Positions 1 to 7,198 of a DNA stretch of 30,133 nt are shown here, piece after piece. The stretch covers positions 1-30,133 of the forward strand of contig JAEZRL010000459.1 in the NCBI GenBank assembly GCA_023440945.1. The letters are read 5' to 3'. The notes below the pieces were generated by a model. The model searched no databases. It saw only the letters and a program-made list of their open reading frames with translations, and was not told the origin of the DNA. The position numbers and the translations under genes are program-made. This DNA is from Bacteroidota bacterium (lineage in GTDB: Bacteria > Bacteroidota > Bacteroidia > Chitinophagales > Chitinophagaceae). How positions within the stretch are numbered: position 1 is the first letter of the stretch; each line of letters opens with the position of its first letter.

Positions 1-2742
1 GGTTAATGCTGCATCGGCGTTTTGAATATTTAATATGCCCTCGATGCTTACATCTGTTCCTAAACTTGCACCTGCACCTGTTCCACTTCTTGTTATAGAA
101 AGATTATTCAATAGTTGATTTCCCGCAGTAAATCTTAATATGCCTACTGTATTTCCTGATGTGCCTGCAATTGTAAGATTAGATAATGCTGAACCGGTTA
201 TCATTCCATTTCCTGAAATTGTTCCGTATAATGTTGTGTTATGTGCGCCAATAGAATACACTCCTGCTATAATGTTCAGGTTTTGAATGATGTTTACATC
301 ACTTCCAAGACTGATGTTTGCGCCAGGACCATTGCGATTTATAGTAAAGTTGTTTACATGATTTTTATTAGAAGTAAAATTCAGGATGCCTGCATCACCG
401 GTTCCACCAACCGCTATATTAGTTACTGTTGAACCGGAAGTTCCTGTGCTAAAAGTTCCGGCACTGCCTGCATCAATTGATCCATTTAAAATCAAAGAAC
501 CATAAGTAAGATCAATAGGTGTAGCGCCGTTATGCAAAAGCTTGCCTGTTATCAAGAAAGTAGCTTTTTTACCGGAGGAGCCTATAATGATTTTGGGGTT
601 TCCATTTATAGTAACATTGGCTGAAGATGTTATCTCAAAAACATTGCTGTAGGAGTCTAAAGAATCAACTAAATTAAGTTCAACGCTTCCTTCAATTACC
701 GAATTGCTTCCTGTAATTTGAAGAGGTCCGCAGAGTCTATCATCGGCTTTGTAATTGATTATTCTTCCGGTTCCGCCAATGCCATTCCTAAAAATTTTTG
801 CTCCACTGTTATGAAAATATATGTCAGTTGTTGTTTCAAATTTGCCATTAAAAACAAGCGGACCATTGCCTCCGGCAGGTACTGAAGGAGAATAGGTGAC
901 TCTAAATATAGGTATTGTTGTACTGTTTGCATTTGGAAAATAAGTAACCCCATTAGCCTGGAAAACTCTCGAGTTTGCCCACTGCATTACAGCGTCGGTT
1001 CTGAAATATACATTATCAAGCCGTGCAAAGTCGTCGCTTCCGCCGCCATCATTTCCATCTGCAATTACAAGTGCTCCTGTTTGAATTTCTGCTGTTGCCC
1101 CTGGTTCAAATGAAGGTGCGGTGCCTCGAATTATATAAGTACCTCCACCTTCTACAATAAAATCAAAACCGGGATTATCTGCTATGTAAAAACTATAAGT
1201 TCTGTTGTGTGTAAGAATTCCACCCGGTTGTATGGTTAAAAGAGCGGCGGTTGAAGAACTGGAAATTGAAATGTTATGACCACTTCTTATTACGATACCT
1301 TTTGCATTATTGGTTGGCGCAGCAGATGTTGGTCCCCAGGTAATGCCATCGGCAGAAGATTCCCATGTTGTTGCATTGTTCCAGAAGCCGGATTGCTTAC
1401 TCCTGAAGTATTCTGCTGCACCATTGCCAGGCGTTAATGCATTTGCTGTTGCAGCATTTACAAGATAATAATTACGTGTTGCATTATTAACGCCATCCCA
1501 GGTAAAGGGAATGATAAGATAGTTGTATTGCGTTCCTGCTGTTAATCCTGTGGTTGTATAACTTATGGTTGTACCATTGCTGATGGTTGTAATTAAAGAA
1601 GTGCCTTCGGGTAAAGTGAATGATGCACTTCCATTGGCAATACCTGAAGTGGCAGGGTCAGTTCCATCTATGCGGCGTAGAATGATATAACCTGTAGCGG
1701 ATGCGCCTGTTACTGGAAACGTTGCTTCTGTCCAGTTTAGATTAATGGTGCTGCTATTAACAGGCGAAGCATTAAAATCGGTTACTTCGGCTTGTGGTGG
1801 TGAACTTAAAGTATAAAAACTGCTTTCATCTGTAAAACCGTTGCCAATACCGTTTGTTGCGTAAGCTTTATAATAGTATAATGTTTGGGGAGAAAGACCG
1901 GTTCGTGTATCGGAAAAAACTCCTGTTGATGTTCCGCCTTCTGCTTTTTTATTATCGTTGATGGTTACACCTGAAGATGTTTTATACACCGTTCCTCTTT
2001 CTGTAATGGTATTGTTTCCATCAAATAAGATTGTTCCGCCTAAAGTAGCTGAGTTAGATGTTATGTTTGTTGCAGTTGGTGAACTTAAATAAGGTTCTCT
2101 GTTAGAAGGTATAACAGAGCCATTGATGATGATATTGTTTAAGCGGAAGTTTCCCGTTCCTGACGAAGCATTATAACCCCATATTCGTACAGTTATCGTA
2201 TTACTTGTAATAGGTGGAAGGTTTGTTAAACTAAAGGTGTTTAACGAGGAACCGCTGGGATTGTTTACATTATCTAAAGCTGTTATTCCAAGTGTTGCGA
2301 AAGCATTTAAACTATATTGAACTGTTATATTGGCGGGTCCTGTTGTTGTGCGATTTGCATCAAAAGAAATGGATGTAATATTTAAATTATAACCTGAAGA
2401 AGGGCTAATAGAAAATTCCCAAAATTTTCCATTAGTTGAGAACTCGTTTGGTGTTGCCGGCCATCCTGCGAAGATCCATGAATTTGGAGCTGAGTAGCTG
2501 ATTGTAGTTGAGGGGTTATTTACACTAACAACACTTGCAGTAACATTTGGTGCAACATTGGTTCCTGGCTTACTTATATCCGAGGCACTTGTAAACTTCC
2601 ATTCTGCTAACTGCGAATAAGAATAATTTACAGTTGATAATAGAATGCATGCAAGTATTGCACGTAAAAAATACCTTTCCTTGTACAGCCTTCTTCCAAA
2701 GGCATAGGGATGAAATGATAAGGATTCAGAGCTAACTTTCAT
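1..2742 (-). CDS. Giant secreted FN3 / beta-helix-repeat surface protein, N-terminal part (3' end beyond window)
   Basis: The minus frame is open from an ATG at 2742 to position 1 (914 codons) with no stop, so the gene is cut by the window edge. An in-frame TGA lies seven codons upstream of the ATG, which fixes the start. The N-terminus has a basic stretch, a hydrophobic segment at about residues 26-38 and a likely signal-peptidase site near SYS-Q (43/44). A carbohydrate-binding-like or jelly-roll-like region seems to follow, then two fibronectin III-like domains (about 215-310 and 315-425). A GFWNNATTWESS motif sits near 450, a pattern common in large Bacteroidota surface proteins. The visible end shows degenerate repeats about 82 residues apart (LGSDVNI near nt 309, LGTDVSI near nt 63), rich in Asn, Gly and Thr, suggesting a beta-helix stalk. 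A T9SS C-terminal domain is expected but out of view. Adhesin or surface-layer role is inference; no enzymatic motif was seen. Confidence 0.8.
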   Translation of the reverse strand, partial: MKVSSESLSFHPYAFGRRLYKERYFLRAILACILLSTVNYSYSQLAEWKFTSASDISKPGTNVAPNVTASVVSVNNPSTTISYSAPNSWIFAGWPATPNEFSTNGKFWEFSISPSSGYNLNITSISFDANRTTTGPANITVQYSLNAFATLGITALDNVNNPSGSSLNTFSLTNLPPITSNTITVRIWGYNASSGTGNFRLNNIIINGSVIPSNREPYLSSPTATNITSNSATLGGTILFDGNNTITERGTVYKTSSGVTINDNKKAEGGTSTGVFSDTRTGLSPQTLYYYKAYATNGIGNGFTDESSFYTLSSPPQAEVTDFNASPVNSSTINLNWTEATFPVTGASATGYIILRRIDGTDPATSGIANGSASFTLPEGTSLITTISNGTTISYTTTGLTAGTQYNYLIIPFTWDGVNNATRNYYLVNAATANALTPGNGAAEYFRSKQSGFWNNATTWESSADGITWGPTSAAPTNNAKGIVIRSGHNISISSSSTAALLTIQPGGILTHNRTYSFYIADNPGFDFIVEGGGTYIIRGTAPSFEPGATAEIQTGALVIADGNDGGGSDDFARLDNVYFRTDAVMQWANSRVFQANGVTYFPNANSTTIPIFRVTYSPSVPAGGNGPLVFNGKFETTTDIYFHNSGAKIFRNGIGGTGRIINYKADDRLCGPLQITGSNSVIEGSVELNLVDSLDSYSNVFEITSSANVTINGNPKIIIGSSGKKATFLITGKLLHNGATPIDLTYGSLILNGSIDAGSAGTFSTGTSGSTVTNIAVGGTGDAGILNFTSNKNHVNNFTINRNGPGANISLGSDVNIIQNLNIIAGVYSIGAHNTTLYGTISGNGMITGSALSNLTIAGTSGNTVGILRFTAGNQLLNNLSITRSGTGAGASLGTDVSIEGILNIQNADAALT

Positions 2743-2907
2743 AACGATTGTTATTAGCTCTCAAATCATACTCTATAAAATCCCGGTGTATTGATCAAAA
2801 TTGTATGCGGGCTTTCTTCCTTCTATAATTCAGTATTAAGGGCCAGGTTATGATCAATAAAGCAGTTGGGGCAGTTGGCGTTTGAAATTCAAATTAAGTA
2901 TTAAAAT

Positions 2908-2930
2908 CAAAACAACAAAAAGCTGTTTTG
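2908..2930 (-). terminator. Possible weak hairpin terminator after comB-like gene
   Basis: A 7-bp inverted repeat (CAAAACA / TGTTTTG) with a 9-nt loop lies 23 bp downstream of the phosphosulfolactate phosphatase stop. On the minus strand it is followed by ATTTTAAT. The stem is AT-rich and short, so this is a tentative call. Confidence 0.3.
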
Positions 2931-2952
2931 GTAGAAGTAGGATATTTTTTCT

Positions 2953-3684
2953 TTACCGTAGGTTTTCAACAGTTAATGCTTCGCCGTTAAATACAGGTAA
3001 AACATTTGCCACATCAGCAGTTACACAATATTCAAGATCTTTTTCTAATCCATAGGATGCCAGGCGGTGCCAATGGGTTGTTTTGCGAATAAAACCTTTC
3101 ATGTCTTTCCTGTGCAGGTTATACATGTCTTCTGCCATTAAACTGCTATCATCATGAATGGTAAAATGTTCTTTCACACAATTGATAACAGCACCGGCAA
3201 ACAAAGTGTCTTCCAGATTAAACTTGTCTTTCCATGCAGAACATCCAAGAAAAACATTTTTATTAGAATCAAGAATATGTTCGCAAACTGCAGATAAATT
3301 AGGGAAGGACCCGGTAATAATATCTTCAGCGCCTTTCGACAACGCCATGTGCAAAAGCTTTGTTCCATTGGTGGTTGTAAGCACCAGCGTTTTGCCTTCT
3401 ATAAAATTGCGTGTATATTCCGCAGGCGAATTGCCGTGTTGCAAGCCTTCAATCACTTTACCATCTCTTTCTCCTGCGGTTACAGCATTAAGTTTTTTGC
3501 CAAGTGTTTTGCAGCCTTCTACCGTATCAACCGGGATCACTTTTGCAGCGCCATTGTATAAAGCTGTAGCAATGGTTGATGTAGCACGAAAAACGTCGAT
3601 AATAACCACCATGCTGTTTGAAAGATCGTACAAGTCTAATAGTCGTGGTGAAAGGATGGTAAAAAGAAAAGGTTTGTTGTTCAT
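2953..3684 (-). CDS. comB: 2-phosphosulfolactate phosphatase family protein (ComB-like)
   Basis: The family hydrolyses (2R)-phosphosulfolactate to sulfolactate and phosphate, a step of coenzyme M synthesis in methanogens and of sulfolactate formation in some bacteria. The 243-residue protein shows the family signatures: VVIIDVFRATST (about 26-37), a GER turn (71-73), HGNSP (83-87) and LTTTNGT (102-108). Length is normal for ComB. I chose the ATG at 3684; a TTG three codons upstream would add three residues, but a TAnnTTTG promoter box lies just before it and argues for the ATG. It stands alone on the minus strand, divergent from isocitrate dehydrogenase. No other sulfonate or coenzyme M gene is visible, so its physiological substrate here is uncertain. 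The family assignment is firm; the pathway is not. Confidence 0.88.
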   Translation of the reverse strand: MNNKPFLFTILSPRLLDLYDLSNSMVVIIDVFRATSTIATALYNGAAKVIPVDTVEGCKTLGKKLNAVTAGERDGKVIEGLQHGNSPAEYTRNFIEGKTLVLTTTNGTKLLHMALSKGAEDIITGSFPNLSAVCEHILDSNKNVFLGCSAWKDKFNLEDTLFAGAVINCVKEHFTIHDDSSLMAEDMYNLHRKDMKGFIRKTTHWHRLASYGLEKDLEYCVTADVANVLPVFNGEALTVENLR

Positions 3685-3690
3685 AGTGCG

Positions 3691-3698
3691 CAAAGATA
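3691..3698 (-). promoter_or_regulatory. TAnnTTTG (-7) promoter box of comB-like gene
   Basis: TATCTTTG on the minus strand matches the Bacteroidota -7 consensus TAnnTTTG exactly and ends 6 nt before the chosen ATG. A transcript from it would be leaderless or nearly so. I see no clear TTG -33 element at the usual spacing. Confidence 0.45.
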
Positions 3699-4082
3699 AT
3701 TGAGATTGAAGCGAAGATGTTTGTAAGAAATTGAATTTGCGGCCTAGGATGTAGTTCTAACAAAAGTTGCGTTTATGCCGACATGCCTTAAGATGTTATA
3801 TGAGGAAGATTGAAACTATTTGATTGAGAACTGGCGATAGTTAAACTGAAACTTTGACAAAGTGTATCCGAAAAGGACAAAAAATAGAAAATTTTTTTGG
3901 TAAGAACAAGGTAAGAACGAAACAATATTGAAACAAGTATGAGAATCCTGGAAAAAGTGCAGTTTTGATTCAAAAGGACAAAGGACAAAGTGGCAGCGTA
4001 AGCAGTTTACCTATATTCTCAGCCGGAGTAGTAATAAAAAAACACAATTTCAAAATATCACTTAACATTTTTTTGAAACTCC
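3699..4082. other. Intergenic region between divergent comB-like and icd genes
   Basis: About 380 bases without a convincing gene. The region is A-rich and holds short direct repeats: GGTAAGAAC at 3899-3907 and 3910-3918, and AAGGACA at 3873-3879, 3974-3980 and 3981-3987. A 13-mer ACATGCCTTAAGA at 3781-3793 recurs upstream of gpsA at 6558-6570. The short ORFs that can be read here have no recognisable content. Confidence 0.5.
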
Positions 4083-4090
4083 TACATTTG
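4083..4090 (+). promoter_or_regulatory. TAnnTTTG (-7) promoter box of isocitrate dehydrogenase
   Basis: TACATTTG matches the Bacteroidota -7 consensus and lies 38 nt upstream of the icd ATG, leaving a leader of about 30 nt. No clear TTG -33 element is seen 17-23 nt upstream. Confidence 0.5.
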
Positions 4091-4128
4091 TAAGCATTTT
4101 TTTAAAGAATCATCAAAACCAATTTGAA

Positions 4129-5358
4129 ATGGCTGAAAAAATTAAAGTTGCTAACCCGGTGGTAGAACTGGATGGAGATGAAATGACACGCATCATCTGG
4201 AAATTTATTAAAGACAAACTGATACTTCCTTATATTGATGTTGATATAAAATACTATGATCTTGGTGTTGAGCATCGTGATGAAACCAACGACCAGGTAA
4301 CTATTGATGCAGCAAATGCCATTAAACAATATGGTGTTGGTATTAAATGTGCAACCATTACACCAGATGAAGCTCGTGTAAAGGAATTTAACCTGAAACA
4401 AATGTGGAAGAGCCCGAATGGTACTATTCGGAATATTCTTGATGGTACTGTATTTCGCGAACCAATTGTTTGTAACAATGTTCCGCGTTTGGTTCCTAAC
4501 TGGACGGCACCGATTTGTATTGGACGTCATGCTTTTGGAGACCAATATCGTGCAACAGATTTTGTAACAAAGGGAAAAGGAAAACTGATCATCAAATTTG
4601 AAGGTGAAGATGGTAACAGCCAGGAATATGAAGTGTACGATTTTAAAGGTGATGGTGTTGCTCTGGCAATGTATAATACGGATGAAAGCATTCGCGGTTT
4701 TGCACATGCATGTTTTAACCAGGCATTGATGAAAGGTTGGCCTTTATATCTTTCAACAAAGAATACGATCCTTAAAAAATATGATGGTCGTTTTAAAGAT
4801 ATTTTCCAGGAGATATATGAAAATGAATTCAAACAAAAATTTGAAGAAGCAGATATTACTTACGAACATCGTTTAATTGACGACATGGTTGCAAGTGCTT
4901 TAAAATGGCATGGCAATTTTGTTTGGGCGTGTAAAAATTATGATGGTGATGTACAAAGTGATACCGTTGCCCAGGGCTTTGGCAGTTTAGGTTTAATGAC
5001 TTCAACACTTGTTACTCCGGATGGTAAAACAATGGAAGCTGAAGCAGCACACGGAACGGTTACACGGCATTATCGCGAACACCAGAAAGGTAATCCAACT
5101 TCTACCAATCCGATCGCTTCTATTTTTGCCTGGACACGCGGATTAGAGTTTCGCGGTAAGCTTGATAACAACCAGGAGTTGATTAGTTTCTGCCAGGCTT
5201 TGGAACAAGTTTGTATCGAAACAGTTGAAAGTGGTAAGATGACAAAAGACCTTGCAATAACCATCAAACCAAAGGTGGAGCACGGCAAAGATTATTTATA
5301 TACAGAAGAGTTTTTAGATGTTCTTGACCAGAACTTAAAAACAAGACTTGCGAAATAA
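4129..5358 (+). CDS. icd: NADP-dependent isocitrate dehydrogenase (eukaryotic-like homodimeric type)
   Basis: Catalyses oxidative decarboxylation of isocitrate to 2-oxoglutarate with NADP in the TCA cycle; cytosolic. The 409-residue protein resembles human IDH1/IDH2 nearly end to end: GDEMTRIIW (16-24), KCATITPDE (73-81), the substrate loop KSPNGTIRN (94-102), IGRHAFGDQYRATDF (131-145) and LYLSTKNTILKKYDGRFKDIFQEI. Arg101, Arg110 and Arg133 match the isocitrate-binding arginines (human R100, R109, R132), and Tyr140 and Lys211 match the catalytic pair (human Y139, K212). The C-terminal EAAHGTVTRHYR and NPIASIFAWTRGL motifs are intact. The start is the ATG 38 nt after a TAnnTTTG box. A perfect palindromic terminator follows 33 bp after the stop. 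The gene looks complete and functional. Confidence 0.97.
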   Translation: MAEKIKVANPVVELDGDEMTRIIWKFIKDKLILPYIDVDIKYYDLGVEHRDETNDQVTIDAANAIKQYGVGIKCATITPDEARVKEFNLKQMWKSPNGTIRNILDGTVFREPIVCNNVPRLVPNWTAPICIGRHAFGDQYRATDFVTKGKGKLIIKFEGEDGNSQEYEVYDFKGDGVALAMYNTDESIRGFAHACFNQALMKGWPLYLSTKNTILKKYDGRFKDIFQEIYENEFKQKFEEADITYEHRLIDDMVASALKWHGNFVWACKNYDGDVQSDTVAQGFGSLGLMTSTLVTPDGKTMEAEAAHGTVTRHYREHQKGNPTSTNPIASIFAWTRGLEFRGKLDNNQELISFCQALEQVCIETVESGKMTKDLAITIKPKVEHGKDYLYTEEFLDVLDQNLKTRLAK

Positions 5359-5391
5359 TAATCTGGCCGAAGAAGGTCGCAGCAAAAAAAT

Positions 5392-5423
5392 AAGAAGTTG
5401 CCTTACATGTAAGGCAACTTCTT
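5392..5423. terminator. Bidirectional terminator between icd and gpsA (perfect 32-nt palindrome)
   Basis: AAGAAGTTGCCTTACA is followed directly by its exact reverse complement. It sits between convergent icd (+) and gpsA (-). Read leftward, the stem is followed by TTATTTTTTTGC, a good U-tract, so it should serve gpsA best; read rightward the T-run is short (CTTTCG). Confidence 0.8.
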
Positions 5424-5518
5424 TCGTTGACAAGAATGCGTGGTTCGTTCAATGTTGTTCATCTAATAAAAGAAAATACATGACAAGGAGTGTTGAAACA
5501 AAAGGACAGAAATACTTT

Positions 5519-6529
5519 TTAAATAAGCAATGTTTCAATTCTTTTAAAACCTTCTGCTGGCTCTAAATTTTTCCATAATATTTTGTAAATGATGTTTAGT
5601 ATCGGCATATCAGCTTCCACTTTTTCATTTTTATGGTAGATGCATTTGCTGGCGTTATATCCTTCTGCAACCATGTTCAATTCAAGTTGTGCTGCTTTAA
5701 CTGAATAACCTTTGCCTATCATCGTTCCAAACATCCGATTACGACTATGCAACGAATAACAGGTTACAAGAAGATCGCCAAGATAGACAGAAGATGCATA
5801 ATTTATTTCATCTTTTATTTCTGGCAGCGTGTGATTCGCTATTAGCTTCCGTAAAAAGCCAACCATTTCTCTGGCGCAATTTGCAATGTAAACACTTAAA
5901 AAATTATCTCCATATTCAAGTCCATGGGCAATACCAGCACCTAATGCATAAACGTTTTTTAAAACAGCCGCATATTGCACGCCTACTACATCTGCATTTG
6001 TTTTTGTTTGAAGATAATCTGTTGTAAAGTGTTTCGCTATCTGCTTCACCAATGTTTCATCCGTTCCTGAAAAAGTAAGATAGGATAATTTTTCTGCTGC
6101 AACTTCCTCTGCATGACAAGGCCCTAATAAGGTAACATAATTCTGCATATCAAAATTGAAAGTATTTTTCAGATAATCATTTATCAGTTCATTGCCATCA
6201 GGTAAAATTCCTTTAACTGCTGAAACCACTTTTTTACCTGCAAACATTTCTGCATGTAAACTATTCAATGCATCCGTTACATAAGCAGAAGGAACTGCGA
6301 TTACAAGTACATCAGCATTTTCAACAACATAATCGATGCTGCTGCTCATTTGTAATAATTGACTGCTGAAATAAACGCTGTGCAGATAATGCGGGTTATG
6401 TTTTCGTTGCTGAATATGAGCGATCGTACCACTGTTGCGTATCCACCAATAAATACAATTGTTATTGTCTGTAAGAATTTTTACTAGCGCTGTTGCCCAA
6501 CTTCCGCTGCCGATAACTCCAAACTTCAT
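5519..6529 (-). CDS. gpsA: Glycerol-3-phosphate dehydrogenase [NAD(P)+]
   Basis: Reduces dihydroxyacetone phosphate to sn-glycerol 3-phosphate, the backbone precursor of phospholipids; cytosolic. The 336-residue protein has the N-terminal Rossmann motif GVIGSGSWATAL (4-15), VLVIAVPS (74-81), SAVKGI with Lys106, and AAVLKNVYALGAGIAHGL, whose Lys191 matches the catalytic lysine of the family. The usual GPSxAxE motif appears as GPCHAEEVA (136-144), a variant I believe is common in Bacteroidota. The C-terminal helical domain with NRMFG and the GYSVKAA region is present, and length is normal. The ATG start follows a TAATTTTG box by 17 nt. The gene converges on icd across a shared palindromic terminator. 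Confidence 0.95.
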   Translation of the reverse strand: MKFGVIGSGSWATALVKILTDNNNCIYWWIRNSGTIAHIQQRKHNPHYLHSVYFSSQLLQMSSSIDYVVENADVLVIAVPSAYVTDALNSLHAEMFAGKKVVSAVKGILPDGNELINDYLKNTFNFDMQNYVTLLGPCHAEEVAAEKLSYLTFSGTDETLVKQIAKHFTTDYLQTKTNADVVGVQYAAVLKNVYALGAGIAHGLEYGDNFLSVYIANCAREMVGFLRKLIANHTLPEIKDEINYASSVYLGDLLVTCYSLHSRNRMFGTMIGKGYSVKAAQLELNMVAEGYNASKCIYHKNEKVEADMPILNIIYKILWKNLEPAEGFKRIETLLI

Positions 6530-6546
6530 ATACTGTATTTAAAGAA

Positions 6547-6554
6547 CAAAATTA
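6547..6554 (-). promoter_or_regulatory. TAnnTTTG (-7) box upstream of gpsA
   Basis: TAATTTTG on the minus strand fits the Bacteroidota -7 consensus, with 17 nt to the gpsA ATG. The surrounding sequence is A/T-rich, so chance occurrence is possible. Confidence 0.35.
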
Positions 6555-6614
6555 GCAACATGCCTTAAGAATAACACGCAGCGAAATGTTTTATAGCTTC
6601 AGGAACAAGAAGCA

Positions 6615-6866
6615 TTATTGTTTCAGCAGTTTAAGCAAATAGACGCGCAACTCTTTCAAGAAAGGATAAGCCGGATCTTTTCTTATCTTCCCTTTTAATT
6701 CTTCTACATGCAACGTTTTCAAATTAAGTGTGAAAGATTGTGGTAAAGAATACGATCTCACTGTTTGATCAAAGCGAATGAAAACTTTTTCGTTTCCTGG
6801 TTCATACTGAACGAAGGTATCTATAATAATTCCTTTATAGGGGAACGGAAAAATCAGCACCGGCAT
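6615..6866 (-). CDS. Small hypothetical protein, 83 aa
   Basis: The 83-residue ORF starts at the first ATG of its open frame (in-frame TGA about 90 nt further upstream) and lies 85 bp upstream of gpsA on the same strand. The protein is basic at its C-terminus (LKGKIRKDPAYPFLKELRVYLLKLLKQ) and beta-rich in its first half (VLIFPFPYKGIIIDTFVQYE). It has no signal peptide or membrane segment. I do not recognise a family. Coding-like amino-acid composition and position favour a real gene; it could share a transcript with gpsA, although the box before gpsA suggests an independent start for that gene. Confidence 0.55.
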   Translation of the reverse strand: MPVLIFPFPYKGIIIDTFVQYEPGNEKVFIRFDQTVRSYSLPQSFTLNLKTLHVEELKGKIRKDPAYPFLKELRVYLLKLLKQ

Positions 6867-7049
6867 CTTCTCTCTTTTTTGGGTACGAAACTTTCTGAAA
6901 TATAGGTTATTAATACATAAATATCATACCTAAGAACAGAATTTATCTCTTCTTCATGGTATTTTAATTCCTTTTAAATGATACAAGCAAACTTTAATGA
7001 AAATTGATTACTGTAAGTAAAGAGGAAGCTGGCAGAAAAATATTTTTTG

Positions 7050-7120
7050 TTGCCCGACCTGGATTCGAACCAAGACCTTCAGAGCCAGAATCTGACATAC
7101 TACCATTATACTATCGGGCA
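7050..7120 (-). tRNA. tRNA-Gln (CUG anticodon)
   Basis: On the minus strand the 7-bp acceptor stem TGCCCGA/TCGGGCA closes a full cloverleaf. The D-arm includes AATGGTA, the anticodon stem is TCAGA/TCTGA with loop TTCTGGC (anticodon CTG, reads CAG), and the T-arm has loop TTCGAAT and stem CTTGG/CCAGG. U1-A72 suits tRNA-Gln. The discriminator is A at 7050; CCA is not encoded. TATTTTTG at 7138-7131, just upstream, fits the TAnnTTTG promoter element. Confidence 0.95.
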
Positions 7121-7198
7121 AAAGAGGCCGCAAAAATAACTATTATCATTTTCACTTTATCATCTTTCTTAACTTCCTTTGAAGAAAATTTTTATAAC

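Noticed and set aside
3685..3693. TTG start three codons upstream of the comB-like ATG
   Set aside because: The TTG overlaps the TATCTTTG promoter box, so it would lie at or before the transcript start.
3158..3703. 181-codon plus-strand ORF opposite the comB-like gene
   Set aside because: It is a shadow of a gene with clear ComB motifs and has no recognisable protein features.
4102..4707. 201-codon minus-strand ORF opposite icd
   Set aside because: Low-complexity Asn/Ile/Phe-rich product antisense to a fully conserved isocitrate dehydrogenase.
7004..7198. N-terminal extension of the uxuA frame to a TTG at 7004
   Set aside because: The extension is the antisense reading of the tRNA-Gln gene (GFEPRPSEPES-type sequence), and the UxuA family starts just before MRWFGPND.
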